In this document: positions 55,486 to 64,000 of the stretch, piece by piece
How the letters are laid out: every line of letters starts with the position of its first letter
Position numbering within the stretch: the stretch's first letter is position 1
Assembly (NCBI RefSeq): GCF_009176645.1
Contig: NZ_AP019007.1
Span: forward strand, 1,860,001 to 1,924,000
Length of the DNA stretch: 64,000 nt
DNA from: Enterobacter oligotrophicus
GTDB lineage: Bacteria > Pseudomonadota > Gammaproteobacteria > Enterobacterales > Enterobacteriaceae
Direction: 5' to 3'
Translations under genes and position numbers: made by a program
The notes under the pieces: generated by a model
Database searches by the model: none
What the model was told of the DNA's origin: nothing
The model's input: the letters and a program-made list of their open reading frames with translations, nothing else

Positions 55486-56008
55486 AGTTATTATCGCCAG
55501 CGCACTGCTGGCGACCACTCTTCCCGCGCTTGCTGTGACGGGTGATACCGAACAACCGATTCATATTGAATCGGATACGCAGTCTCTGGATATGCAGGGT
55601 AACGTCGTGACCTTTACGGGCAACGTCGTGATGACCCAAGGCACCATCAAAATTAACGCCGATAAAGTGGTCGTAACCCGTCCGGGCGGCGAGCAGGGCA
55701 AAGAGATCATTGATGGCTATGGCAATCCTGCCACGTTCTACCAGATGCAGGACAACGGCAAGCCGGTCAAAGGCCACGCCACGCATATGCATTATGAACT
55801 GGCGAAGGATCTTGTCATTCTGACCGGCAACGCCTACCTGGAGCAGCTGGACAGCAACATCACCGGCGACAAGATCACCTACCTGGTGAAAGAGCAGAAA
55901 ATGCAGGCCTCCAGCGAGAAAGGCAAACGCGTTACCACCGTGCTTGTTCCGTCACAGCTGCAGGACAAAGGCAAAGACCAGGCCCCGGCACAGAAAAAGA
56001 GTAACTAA
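55454..56008 (+). CDS. lptA: Periplasmic LPS-bridge protein LptA
   Basis: Forms the periplasmic bridge that carries LPS to LptDE. Signal peptide cut after ALA (residue 27); OstA-type beta-jellyroll follows. The start at 55454 (MKFKTNKLSL) gives 184 residues and is preceded by a weak AACCTCCT context rather than a clear SD, suggesting coupling to lptC translation. A Lys/Gln-rich tail ends the protein. Confidence 0.95.
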   Translation: MKFKTNKLSLKVIIASALLATTLPALAVTGDTEQPIHIESDTQSLDMQGNVVTFTGNVVMTQGTIKINADKVVVTRPGGEQGKEIIDGYGNPATFYQMQDNGKPVKGHATHMHYELAKDLVILTGNAYLEQLDSNITGDKITYLVKEQKMQASSEKGKRVTTVLVPSQLQDKGKDQAPAQKKSN

Positions 56009-56014
56009 TTCGAT

Positions 56015-56740
56015 ATGGCAACATTAACTGCAAAAAATCTTGCGAAAGCCTATAAGGGTCGCCGCGTCGTCGAAGATGTCAGCCTGACCGTCAACTCCGG
56101 CGAAATTGTGGGTTTACTTGGCCCTAACGGCGCGGGTAAAACCACCACCTTCTACATGGTGGTCGGTATTGTGTCGCGTGATGCAGGCAACATTATCATC
56201 GACGACGAAGACATTAGCCTGCTGCCGCTGCATGCACGCGCGCGTCGTGGAATCGGCTATCTGCCACAGGAAGCGTCCATTTTCCGTCGGTTAAGCGTTT
56301 TCGATAACCTGATGGCCGTGCTGCAAATCCGGGACGATCTGACCAGCGAACAGCGCACTGACCGCGCTAACGAGCTGATGGAAGAGTTTCATATTGAACA
56401 CCTGCGCGACAGCCTCGGCCAGGCGCTTTCCGGTGGTGAACGTCGTCGCGTTGAGATTGCGCGTGCGCTGGCCGCAAACCCAAAATTCATCCTGCTGGAT
56501 GAACCGTTTGCAGGCGTTGACCCGATCTCCGTTATCGATATCAAACGTATTATTGAGCACCTGCGCGACAGCGGGCTGGGCGTACTGATCACTGACCACA
56601 ACGTTCGTGAAACGCTGGCCGTGTGTGAACGCGCCTATATTGTCAGCCAGGGCCATCTGATTGCCCACGGTACGCCGCAGCAAATCCTCGAAGATGAGCA
56701 TGTTAAGCGCGTGTACCTTGGGGAAGACTTCAGACTCTGA
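56015..56740 (+). CDS. lptB: LPS export ABC ATPase LptB
   Basis: ATPase that powers LPS extraction with LptFG. Walker A GPNGAGKT (about residues 35-42), signature [15 protein letters not shown] and [10 protein letters not shown] are intact. 241 residues, as in E. coli. Six bases after lptA. Confidence 0.97.
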   Translation: MATLTAKNLAKAYKGRRVVEDVSLTVNSGEIVGLLGPNGAGKTTTFYMVVGIVSRDAGNIIIDDEDISLLPLHARARRGIGYLPQEASIFRRLSVFDNLMAVLQIRDDLTSEQRTDRANELMEEFHIEHLRDSLGQALSGGERRRVEIARALAANPKFILLDEPFAGVDPISVIDIKRIIEHLRDSGLGVLITDHNVRETLAVCERAYIVSQGHLIAHGTPQQILEDEHVKRVYLGEDFRL

Positions 56741-56787
56741 TAGGGTAGAGGTAACTTAACGCCGGACCGGAGAAAAACGCTCTGAAC

Positions 56788-58221
56788 ATGAAGCAAGGTT
56801 TGCAATTACGGCTCAGCCAACAACTGGCGATGACGCCGCAGTTACAACAGGCGATCCGTCTGTTGCAGCTGTCCACGTTAGAACTCCAGCAGGAGCTCCA
56901 GCAAGCGCTGGACAGCAATCCGTTGCTGGAGCAAACCGATCTTCATGACGAGGTAGACACGCAGCAAACGCAGGACACTGAAACGCTCGACACCGTTGAC
57001 GCGCTCGAACAAAAAGAGATGCCGGACGAGCTACCGCTGGATGCCAGTTGGGATGAAATCTACACCGCCGGAACCCCTTCCGGAACGCGTGCAGACTACC
57101 AGGACGATGAGTTACCGGTCTATCAGGGCGAAACCACGCAGTCACTGCAGGATTACCTGATGTGGCAGGTAGAATTAACGCCCTTCTCCGATACCGACCG
57201 CGCCATTGCCACCTCCATTGTGGATGCCGTTGATGACACCGGCTACTTGACGGTCACGCTGGACGATATCCTGGAAAGCATCGGTGATGACGAGATCGAA
57301 CTCGAAGAGATCGAGGCCGTATTGAAGCGTATTCAGCGTTTCGACCCGGTAGGTGTTGCCGCGAAAGATCTCCGCGATTGCCTGCTGATCCAGCTATCGC
57401 AGTTCGCCAAAGAGACACCGTGGATTGAAGAAGCGCGCTTAATTATCAGCGATCATCTGGATCTGCTGGCTAACCATGATTTCCGCACCCTGATGCGCGT
57501 CACGCGCCTGAAAGAAGAGGTGCTGAAAGAGGCGGTTAATCTGATCCAGTCTCTCGATCCACGCCCCGGCCAATCGATCCAGACCAGCGAACCGGAATAT
57601 GTCATTCCCGACGTGCTGGTGAGAAAACACAATGGCCGCTGGGTCGTTGAACTGAACTCAGACAGCATTCCTCGCCTGCAAATCAATCAGCAGTACGCCT
57701 CCATGTGCACCAGCGCACGTAACGATGCCGACAACCAATATATTCGTAGCAATTTGCAGGAAGCACGATGGTTGATCAAAAGTCTGGAGAGCCGAAATGA
57801 TACGCTGCTGCGCGTAAGCCGTTGTATTGTCGAACAGCAGCAGGCGTTCTTTGAGCAGGGCGAAGAGTATATGAAACCGATGGTGCTGGCAGATATCGCC
57901 CAGGCCGTCGAGATGCACGAATCAACCATTTCCCGCGTGACCACACAGAAGTATCTGCACAGTCCACGCGGTATTTTTGAGCTTAAGTATTTCTTCTCCA
58001 GCCACGTGAATACCGAAGGCGGCGGCGAAGCCTCGTCAACGGCGATTCGCGCACTGGTGAAGAAGTTAATCGCCGCGGAGAATCCCGCGAAGCCACTGAG
58101 TGACAGTAAGTTAACCACCATGCTGTCCGATCAGGGTATTATGGTGGCACGTCGTACTGTTGCGAAGTATCGAGAGTCTTTATCCATTCCGCCGTCTAAC
58201 CAGCGTAAACAACTGGTCTGA
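56788..58221 (+). CDS. rpoN: RNA polymerase sigma-54 factor RpoN
   Basis: Sigma factor for nitrogen and many other stress genes. 477 residues: Gln/Leu-rich region I (1-50), acidic region II, core-binding domain, HTH and the C-terminal RpoN box [10 protein letters not shown]. Starts 47 bases after lptB. Confidence 0.97.
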   Translation: MKQGLQLRLSQQLAMTPQLQQAIRLLQLSTLELQQELQQALDSNPLLEQTDLHDEVDTQQTQDTETLDTVDALEQKEMPDELPLDASWDEIYTAGTPSGTRADYQDDELPVYQGETTQSLQDYLMWQVELTPFSDTDRAIATSIVDAVDDTGYLTVTLDDILESIGDDEIELEEIEAVLKRIQRFDPVGVAAKDLRDCLLIQLSQFAKETPWIEEARLIISDHLDLLANHDFRTLMRVTRLKEEVLKEAVNLIQSLDPRPGQSIQTSEPEYVIPDVLVRKHNGRWVVELNSDSIPRLQINQQYASMCTSARNDADNQYIRSNLQEARWLIKSLESRNDTLLRVSRCIVEQQQAFFEQGEEYMKPMVLADIAQAVEMHESTISRVTTQKYLHSPRGIFELKYFFSSHVNTEGGGEASSTAIRALVKKLIAAENPAKPLSDSKLTTMLSDQGIMVARRTVAKYRESLSIPPSNQRKQLV

Positions 58222-58243
58222 CACAACCGATAAGGAAGACACT

Positions 58244-58531
58244 ATGCAGCTCAATATCACAGGACACAACGTCGAGATTACTGAGGCTTTACGCGAATTT
58301 TTGAACACAAAGTTCGCAAAACTCGAACAGTATTTCGAAAGGATCAACCAGGTCTATATTGTGTTGAAAGTGGAGAAAGTGACTCATATCTCGGATGCGA
58401 CCCTACACGTGAACGGGGGCGAACTCCATGCCAGTGCGGAAGGGCAAGACATGTACGCGGCTATCGACGGCTTGATTGATAAACTTGCGCGACAGCTCAA
58501 TAAACATAAAGATAAACTGAAACAACACTAA
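58244..58531 (+). CDS. hpf: Ribosome hibernation-promoting factor Hpf
   Basis: 95-residue short HPF that helps form 100S ribosome dimers in stationary phase. The ATG at 58244 (MQLNITGHNVEIT) is preceded by TAAGGAAG and lies 22 bases after rpoN. Confidence 0.96.
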   Translation: MQLNITGHNVEITEALREFLNTKFAKLEQYFERINQVYIVLKVEKVTHISDATLHVNGGELHASAEGQDMYAAIDGLIDKLARQLNKHKDKLKQH

Positions 58532-58559
58532 TTGTCCGGGCAGTTAACGGGTGCAGTAA

Positions 58560-58584
58560 GGCCTGTTGTGAAACACAACAGGCC
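58560..58584 (+). terminator. Hairpin between hpf and ptsN
   Basis: Perfect eleven-base stem GGCCTGTTGTG/CACAACAGGCC with an AAA loop; only GTTTGT follows, so it may act as an RNA stabiliser or processing site within the operon. Confidence 0.6.
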
Positions 58585-58613
58585 GTTTGTACAGTTAGCG
58601 CTTAGGTGAAATT

Positions 58614-59105
58614 ATGATGAACAACGATTCCGCTCTTCAACTGAGCAATGTCCTTAACCAGGAATGTACCCGCAGTGGTGTTCACTGCCAGAGCAAAAAA
58701 CGTGCGCTGGAGATCATCAGTGAACTGGCCGCAAAACAGCTGGGCCTGCCGCCGCAGGTGGTGTTTGAAGCGATCCTGACCCGAGAAAAAATGGGCAGTA
58801 CCGGCATCGGCAACGGCATTGCGATCCCGCATGGCAAACTGGAAGAGGACACCTTGCGTGCCGTCGGTGTGTTTGTCCAGCTGGAAACGCCTATTGCCTT
58901 CGACGCCATTGACAACCAGCCTGTCGATCTCCTCTTCGCGCTGCTGGTGCCAGCAGATCAGACTAAGACCCATCTGCATACGCTGTCGCTGGTTGCCAAA
59001 CGTCTGGCTGATAAAACGATCTGCCGTCGCCTGCGCTCAGCCCAAAGTGATGAAGAGCTCTATCAAATTATCACCGAAGCAGAAGGCAGTCAGGATGATG
59101 CATAA
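58614..59105 (+). CDS. ptsN: Nitrogen PTS enzyme IIA PtsN
   Basis: Regulatory phosphocarrier that controls potassium transport and other targets. The phosphorylated His73 is in GIAIPHGKLE. 163 residues, as in E. coli. The ATG pair at 58614/58617 makes the exact start ambiguous by one codon. Confidence 0.96.
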   Translation: MMNNDSALQLSNVLNQECTRSGVHCQSKKRALEIISELAAKQLGLPPQVVFEAILTREKMGSTGIGNGIAIPHGKLEEDTLRAVGVFVQLETPIAFDAIDNQPVDLLFALLVPADQTKTHLHTLSLVAKRLADKTICRRLRSAQSDEELYQIITEAEGSQDDA

Positions 59106-59150
59106 TCGGGAGATGGCCTTCACATCTGTTGTCCTGAGGAGAAATGGAAC

Positions 59151-60005
59151 ATGGTGTTGATGATCGTCAGCGGCCGCTCGGGATCGGGAAAGTCCGTTGC
59201 CCTGCGTGCGCTGGAAGATATGGGCTTTTACTGCGTAGATAACCTGCCGGTGGTGTTGTTGCCTGAGCTGGCGAGGACACTTGCAGACAGGCAAATCTCT
59301 GCTGCCGTCAGTATTGACGTCCGTAACATGCCTGAATCCCCGGAAGTTTTTGAGCAGGCGATGAGTAATCTGCCGGAGGCTTTCTCTCCGCAGTTGCTGT
59401 TCCTTGATGCCGATCGTAATACGCTGATCCGTCGCTACAGCGACACCCGTCGTTTGCATCCTCTTTCCAGTAAAAACCTCTCTCTGGAAAGTGCCATCGA
59501 CGAAGAGAGCGATTTGCTGGAACCACTGCGCTCCCGTGCCGATCTGATTGTCGACACCTCTGAGATGTCGGTACATGAACTGGCGGAAATGCTGCGTACC
59601 CGCTTGTTGGGTAAACGCGAGCGCGAGCTGACGATGGTGTTCGAATCCTTCGGCTTTAAGCATGGTATTCCTATCGATGCGGATTATGTTTTCGACGTGC
59701 GCTTCCTGCCAAACCCGCACTGGGACCCTAAACTGCGTCCGATGACCGGTCTGGATAAACCCGTGGCGGCGTTCCTCGACAGACACACAGAAGTTCACAA
59801 TTTTATCTACCAGACGCGAAGCTACCTTGAGCTATGGTTACCTATGCTGGAGACAAACAATCGTAGCTACCTGACGGTGGCGATTGGCTGTACCGGTGGT
59901 AAACATCGTTCGGTCTACATTGCCGAACAGCTGGCCGATTACTTCCGCTCACGCGGGAAGAACGTTCAGTCCCGTCATCGCACGCTGGAAAAACGCAAAA
60001 CATGA
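59151..60005 (+). CDS. rapZ: RNase adapter protein RapZ
   Basis: Presents the sRNA GlmZ to RNase E and senses glucosamine-6-phosphate, so it controls GlmS. Walker A GRSGSGKS at residues 8-15; C-terminal RNA-binding domain with the Lys/Arg tail HRTLEKRKT. 284 residues. Overlaps npr by four bases. Confidence 0.97.
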   Translation: MVLMIVSGRSGSGKSVALRALEDMGFYCVDNLPVVLLPELARTLADRQISAAVSIDVRNMPESPEVFEQAMSNLPEAFSPQLLFLDADRNTLIRRYSDTRRLHPLSSKNLSLESAIDEESDLLEPLRSRADLIVDTSEMSVHELAEMLRTRLLGKRERELTMVFESFGFKHGIPIDADYVFDVRFLPNPHWDPKLRPMTGLDKPVAAFLDRHTEVHNFIYQTRSYLELWLPMLETNNRSYLTVAIGCTGGKHRSVYIAEQLADYFRSRGKNVQSRHRTLEKRKT

Positions 60006-60274
60006 CCGTAAAACAGACCGTTGAGATCACCAATAAGCTGGGCATGCACGCGCGCCCGGCAATGAAGCTGTTTGAGTTAATGCAGGGTTTCGATGCCGAA
60101 GTTCTGCTGCGTAATGATGAAGGCACAGAAGCGGAAGCAAACAGCGTGATTGCGCTGCTGATGCTGGACTCCGCTAAAGGCCGTCAGATTGAAGTTGAAG
60201 CCACCGGCCCGCAGGAAGAGGAAGCGCTGGCGGCGGTGATTGCGCTGTTTAACGCCGGGTTTGACGAAGACTAA
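60002..60274 (+). CDS. npr: Nitrogen PTS phosphocarrier NPr
   Basis: HPr-like protein that passes phosphate from PtsP to PtsN. His16 in GMHARPA is the phosphorylation site. 90 residues. Ends the rpoN operon; in K-12 yrbL follows, but here the REP and mtgA come next. Confidence 0.97.
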   Translation: MTVKQTVEITNKLGMHARPAMKLFELMQGFDAEVLLRNDEGTEAEANSVIALLMLDSAKGRQIEVEATGPQEEEALAAVIALFNAGFDED

Positions 60275-60287
60275 CAACTGCTTTTCT

Positions 60288-60316
60288 GGCGGGTGGCGCT
60301 ACGCTTACCCGCCCTA
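60288..60316. repeat. REP element between npr and mtgA
   Basis: GGCGGGTGGCGC and ACCCGCC arms with the CCTAC tail; the mtgA stop codon is formed by the CTA of that tail. Confidence 0.85.
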
Positions 60317-61039
60317 CATCAGCTTATTTCTCTCCATAAACCCTTCCCCACCTAACTGGCGCATCTGCCGCATGATCCACGCCTGACGGCTACGCACGTA
60401 ACCTGACGGGGCATTGGCCTTAAAGCGAATTGGATTGGGTAAAACGGCAGCTAATAGCGCAGCTTCGGACATACTCAGGCGGCTGGCAGGCTTATTGAAA
60501 TATCGCTGTGCAGCAGCTTCAACGCCAAACACACCGTCGCCAAACTCCGCGATATTCAGGTAGACGGTCAAAATCCGTTTTTTGCTCCAGACTGTTTCTA
60601 TCCCCAGGGTCAGACCCGCTTCCAGCCCTTTTCGCACCCAGCTTCGACCGTCCCATAAAAACATATTTTTCGCCGTCTGCTGCGACAAGGTCGACGCACC
60701 TCGCACGCGGTTTTCATGACGTTCGTTATGGTCAAGCGCCTTCTCGATTGCCGCCACGTCGAATCCCCAGTGTTCCGCGAACTTCTGATCTTCTGCCGCA
60801 ATGACCGCCAGGCCCATCCAGGGTGAGATTTCATCCATCCCCACCCAGTCAGAATGGGCAACATAGCTGAAATCACCGGTAAACCAGGCGCTAAGCTGAC
60901 GCTCGACCATGACGGCAGAAAACGGCACGGGCAGGATACTGAACAGGGCGATACCGCCCCCCCAGAACACTGCCAGCACGATAACGATGCGTAACAGGAT
61001 GCGTTTCACCCATGCGCCTGCAGTAAATTTACGGCTCAT
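60314..61039 (-). CDS. mtgA: Monofunctional peptidoglycan glycosyltransferase MtgA
   Basis: GT51 enzyme that polymerises lipid II at the septum. N-terminal membrane segment (about 13-33), then GT51 motifs including [15 protein letters not shown] and [14 protein letters not shown]. 241 residues. The stop codon lies in a REP. Its start overlaps elbB by four bases. Confidence 0.95.
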   Translation of the reverse strand: MSRKFTAGAWVKRILLRIVIVLAVFWGGGIALFSILPVPFSAVMVERQLSAWFTGDFSYVAHSDWVGMDEISPWMGLAVIAAEDQKFAEHWGFDVAAIEKALDHNERHENRVRGASTLSQQTAKNMFLWDGRSWVRKGLEAGLTLGIETVWSKKRILTVYLNIAEFGDGVFGVEAAAQRYFNKPASRLSMSEAALLAAVLPNPIRFKANAPSGYVRSRQAWIMRQMRQLGGEGFMERNKLM

Positions 61040-61689
61040 TCAGCAAGAACCAAAACTCGCTCCACCAGCTTTTCAATGCCCGTGGCGGCTTCAGAGAGCG
61101 TTTGTGCCAGCATATACGCTGGCGTAGTGACGATTTTATTCTCTTCATCCACAACAATATCATCCACCGGACAAGGGACATGTTCGCCCCCCATATCCTC
61201 GATAATTTCGGCAGTATCAATGTCCGTTCCGATGGTCAGGCGCAGAGGAAAATCAAAAATTTTTGGCAGCATGGCCGGAGCAATACAGATAAAGCCCTGA
61301 GGCTTGCCCGCTGCGTGCATCGCCTGAGACAGTGCCTTTAAATCCGGATCGACCACACACTCCGCCCCCTGAGTCGCAAAGGTGCTGAGATTTTTCGCCG
61401 CACCAAAGCCCCCCGGCACAATTAACGCATCAAGCTCCGCGGCATCGGCCTGCGCCAGTGGATGAATATCTCCCCGCGCAATGCGTGCGGCCTCAATCAG
61501 GACTTTTCGCGTTTCCGCCATCGGCTCACCGGTGAGATGGTTAACCACATCGGCCTGGCTTTTATCCGGTGCAAAGCAGACAACCTCTGCGCCCTGTCGG
61601 GACAATGCCAGCAGCGTGATGACGGCTTCATGTATCTCTGAACCATCGTAAACACCGCAACCACTCAGCACGACACCAATCTTTTTCAT
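61036..61689 (-). CDS. elbB: Glyoxalase ElbB (DJ-1/PfpI superfamily)
   Basis: Class I amidotransferase-like protein with reported glyoxalase activity. The conserved cysteine is in FICIAPAM (about residue 135). The start at 61689 ([12 protein letters not shown]) gives 217 residues, the E. coli length, with AGGA eight bases upstream; an ATG three bases further up is equally in frame. Confidence 0.93.
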   Translation of the reverse strand: MKKIGVVLSGCGVYDGSEIHEAVITLLALSRQGAEVVCFAPDKSQADVVNHLTGEPMAETRKVLIEAARIARGDIHPLAQADAAELDALIVPGGFGAAKNLSTFATQGAECVVDPDLKALSQAMHAAGKPQGFICIAPAMLPKIFDFPLRLTIGTDIDTAEIIEDMGGEHVPCPVDDIVVDEENKIVTTPAYMLAQTLSEAATGIEKLVERVLVLAE

Positions 61690-61773
61690 CATGACGATCC
61701 TTCTTTGCAACCTACTGAAGCACATTAAAAATTCTGATTAAAACGCTATGCTTCACACATTTCACTGATTCAT

Positions 61774-61802
61774 GTAACAAACTATTTAAGATTTGCTATC
61801 TT
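61774..61802 (+). promoter_or_regulatory. Promoter of arcZ
   Basis: GTAACA (61774-61779) and TATCTT (61797-61802) with 17-base spacing place the start exactly at 61809. The overlapping TGTAACA could be part of an ArcA site; ArcA repression of arcZ is known in E. coli. Confidence 0.6.
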
Positions 61803-61808
61803 ATCTGC

Positions 61809-61930
61809 GTGCGGCCTAAATATTCAGGCGGCGTCCAAGCGAAAACAACACGAAAAATCAGGCGCAGCCACGATTTCCCTGGTGTTGGCGCAGTATTCGC
61901 GCACCCCGGTTAAGCCGGGGTCATTTTTTT
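61809..61930 (+). ncRNA. arcZ: Hfq-dependent small RNA ArcZ (RyhA/SraH)
   Basis: In the ArcZ position next to the 3' end of arcB, on the opposite strand. The 5' end GTGCGGCCT, the seed segment GATTTCCCTGGTGTTGGCGC (61872-61891) and the terminator CCCCGGTTAAGCCGGGG with T7 match E. coli ArcZ; the length of 122 is about the same. The middle (about 61818-61862) differs. ArcZ activates rpoS translation and represses many targets after processing to a short 3' form; both the seed and the terminator needed for that are intact. Confidence 0.93.
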
Positions 61931-64000
61931 CTGGCGTCCACCCAGGCTTTCAGCACCGCCACATCGTTTTGCCATTCCTGTTTCATCTCTTCAACCCATT
62001 CACCTACGTTATCTTCCCATGCAGGTAAATCCGGTGACTGGATCTGTTGGCCCAACTGCTGCAGATGACGCAACCCCACTGAGCCAGCCGCGCCTTTAAT
62101 TTTATGGCCTTCTTCAACAATGCCTTTCTGGTCACGCGCCGTCAGATTGGACTCCAGCACGCTCAAATATCCCGGCATCATTTTCTCAAACACGGCGAGG
62201 CCATCGGTGATCAGTTTTGGCCCCACCAGATCGATGTACTGCTCCAGCATGGCGGTATCGAGTATCGTTTGGGCTTTTGCGCTATCAACAGACGTCATGG
62301 TGCTCTCCTCTTCATCACGGGTATCCCAGAACTTCTTGATCATGGCAGTCAGGGCTGGCACCGCCAGCGGCTTGCTGAGTACATCATCCATACCGGCATC
62401 AAGGTACTCTTTTTTATCCTTCAGCACATTCGCCGTCAGCGCCACCAGCGGCGGCAGATCGTCAGCGGCATACTTGCTCGTCAGTTCGCGGGAGATATCC
62501 AGCCCGGTCATGTCCGGTAGCTGAATATCCAACAGAACGAGGTCGTATTCGCCAGGGGTAAACATCTCCAGCGCGGCTTTTCCGGTCATTGCCACGTCCA
62601 CACTGTTGCCGAGTTTTTCCAGCACCGAGCGCGCCACAATCACGTTCAGTTCAATGTCTTCCACCAGCAGAACGTGCAGCGCCGGAAGCGGCATATCGTC
62701 GTTTTCAAAGGTATCTTCGACCTCTTCCGCCACCGCAGGCGCATGTACCGTCAGCGTAAAGGTGGAACCTTTGCCCGGCTGGCTGGCAACGGTAATATCC
62801 CCGCCCATACTCTTCGCCAAACGTTTCGATACCGCCAGACCAATGCCGGTGCCGGTCGCAGGCTTCCCGCCGTGGCTGTCCTTGACCTGGTAATACATGG
62901 CGAAGATCTTATCCTGCTCCTCCTGCGGAATACCAATCCCTGAGTCCTCAACCTCAAAGTGCAGCATATCCCCTTCGTCATAGCGGATACGTACCGCCAC
63001 CTGCCCCTTCTGGGTAAATTTCACGGCGTTGCTGATGAGATTCCACAGGATCTGGCGCAGGCGCGTGCCGTCCGTCACCACTTTATGCGGCAGCGGCAGG
63101 GTCGGCTCCATAACAAAGCTCAACCCCTTTTGCTGCGCCTGCAGCCCGGAAAGATTCTCAAGATCGGCCAGGAAACCGGTAAAATCGACCGGCTGGTTAT
63201 CAAGCTGCACCTTCCGGCGCTCCATCTTGTCCATGTCGATAATATCGTTGAAGATATTGCCCAGCGTAACCGCCGAAACATGGATCGTTTTAAGGTACTT
63301 TTCCTGCTCGCTGGTCAGGTCGGTGTCCAGCAGAATACGGCTTAACCCCACAATGCCGTTGAGCGGCGTCCGCAGTTCATGGCTGATAGTGGAAATAAAC
63401 GTGGTCTTGTCGCGGCTGGCGCGCTCAAGCGCATCCTGATAGCGCTTACGCTCGGTGATATCGCGGCCAAAGCCCATCAGACCATGGCGCTTCCCGACAC
63501 GGTCGTAGTACGGCACCTTACGGATCTCAAAGCAGGCTTTACGCCCGTCCGGGTAATCGAGCCACTGCTCGTAGGTGAGCGAGACGTTATGGCGGAACAC
63601 TTTTTCATCCGTCTCCATCACTTTAGCCGCCGCCTCTTCGGAGTAAACGTCCTGCGGTTTCAGGTGAATAAGCTGCTTTTCGCTTTTCCCGGTCAGCAGT
63701 TCCATCGCCCGGTTACATCCGGAGAACTCTTTATCTTCATTGCGGTAGAACACCAGATCCGGCGAAGCATCCAGAAAAGAGCGCAGGAAAGAAGATTGCT
63801 GTTCGAGCTGGATCTGCGTCACTTCGCGCTCTTTCATTTCGATTTTCAGTTGCTCCAGCGTGGCCTGACGTTCAGCCTCTGCTTTCTCACGATCTGAAAT
63901 CTCCTGATTCAACTGCGCAATATTATCCTTCAACTGGACGTTGAGCTTCAGATCGCGCTCGCGCATCTCTTCCAGCTTATCCACCAGTTTTGATAAGCGC
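61921..64000 (-). CDS. arcB: Aerobic respiration sensor histidine kinase ArcB (partial)
   Basis: Tripartite sensor kinase that phosphorylates ArcA according to quinone redox state. The window lacks the start: about 690 codons are visible and the missing N-terminus holds the two membrane segments. Visible in order: coiled coil (RDLKLNVQLKDN), PAS domain (FLDASPDLVFYRN), transmitter with the autophosphorylated His in STISHELRTPLNG, receiver with Asp in LLDIQLPD, and the HPt His in EEGHKIKGAAG. Frame stays open to base 64000. Confidence 0.97.
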   Translation of the reverse strand, partial: RLSKLVDKLEEMRERDLKLNVQLKDNIAQLNQEISDREKAEAERQATLEQLKIEMKEREVTQIQLEQQSSFLRSFLDASPDLVFYRNEDKEFSGCNRAMELLTGKSEKQLIHLKPQDVYSEEAAAKVMETDEKVFRHNVSLTYEQWLDYPDGRKACFEIRKVPYYDRVGKRHGLMGFGRDITERKRYQDALERASRDKTTFISTISHELRTPLNGIVGLSRILLDTDLTSEQEKYLKTIHVSAVTLGNIFNDIIDMDKMERRKVQLDNQPVDFTGFLADLENLSGLQAQQKGLSFVMEPTLPLPHKVVTDGTRLRQILWNLISNAVKFTQKGQVAVRIRYDEGDMLHFEVEDSGIGIPQEEQDKIFAMYYQVKDSHGGKPATGTGIGLAVSKRLAKSMGGDITVASQPGKGSTFTLTVHAPAVAEEVEDTFENDDMPLPALHVLLVEDIELNVIVARSVLEKLGNSVDVAMTGKAALEMFTPGEYDLVLLDIQLPDMTGLDISRELTSKYAADDLPPLVALTANVLKDKKEYLDAGMDDVLSKPLAVPALTAMIKKFWDTRDEEESTMTSVDSAKAQTILDTAMLEQYIDLVGPKLITDGLAVFEKMMPGYLSVLESNLTARDQKGIVEEGHKIKGAAGSVGLRHLQQLGQQIQSPDLPAWEDNVGEWVEEMKQEWQNDVAVLKAWVDARKK

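Overview
The window is an ordinary chromosomal segment of an enterobacterium. Nearly every protein reads as a close relative of the Escherichia coli K-12 genes between the aga cluster and arcB, in the same order. The differences from K-12 noted below (a PmrAB-like pair after dacB; no fimbrial genes after agaI; no opgE or yrbL) fit Enterobacter, Lelliottia, Leclercia or a near relative. The genus is an inference from protein similarity recalled from memory; no search was run.

Layout. 1-4925: the distal part of an N-acetylgalactosamine/galactosamine operon (agaS, kbaY, agaB, agaC, agaD, agaI), the only clearly accessory part, with visibly AT-richer DNA from about 2080 on. 5038-17005: rsmI, lpoA, yraN, diaA, dolP, yraQ, yraR, yhbO, yhbP, yhbQ, yhbS, the oxygen-independent ubiquinone genes ubiT and ubiUV, and yhbW. 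17094-30797: mtr, yrbN-deaD, nlpI, pnp, rpsO, truB, rbfA, infB, nusA, rimP and initiator tRNA metY, all on the minus strand; these form a large translation and RNA-decay block. 31084-39260: argG with ARG boxes, tRNA-Leu, secG, glmM, folP, ftsH, rlmE, yhbY, greA. 39509-46751: dacB with a BasRS/PmrAB-like two-component pair, then obgE, yhbE, rpmA, rplU (minus) and ispB. 46982-52126: sfsB, murA, ibaG and the mlaFEDCB phospholipid transport operon. 52355-60274: yrbG, kdsD, kdsC, lptC, lptA, lptB, rpoN, hpf, ptsN, rapZ, npr, a plus-strand run that joins LPS synthesis and export to sigma-54 and the nitrogen PTS. 60314-64000: mtgA, elbB, the small RNA ArcZ, and arcB, which is cut by the right edge.

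RNA genes and control sites: two tRNAs (fMet and Leu-GAG), ArcZ, a GraL-like attenuated greA leader, the S15-binding leader of rpsO, the RNase III-type leader of pnp, FNR-like half-sites between ubiT and ubiUV, ARG boxes, a TrpR operator at mtr, about 18 intrinsic terminators or hairpins, and four REP/BIME elements. No CRISPR array, prophage, insertion sequence, integrase or attachment site was seen. No gene-free stretch exceeds 300 bases; the longest (30798-31083, metY to argG) is filled by promoters and ARG boxes.

No wholly new system was found. The best leads are the PmrAB-like pair attached to dacB, the dyad-rich promoters of yhbW and sfsB, the paired FNR sites of the ubiquinone genes and the diverged 5' half of ArcZ.
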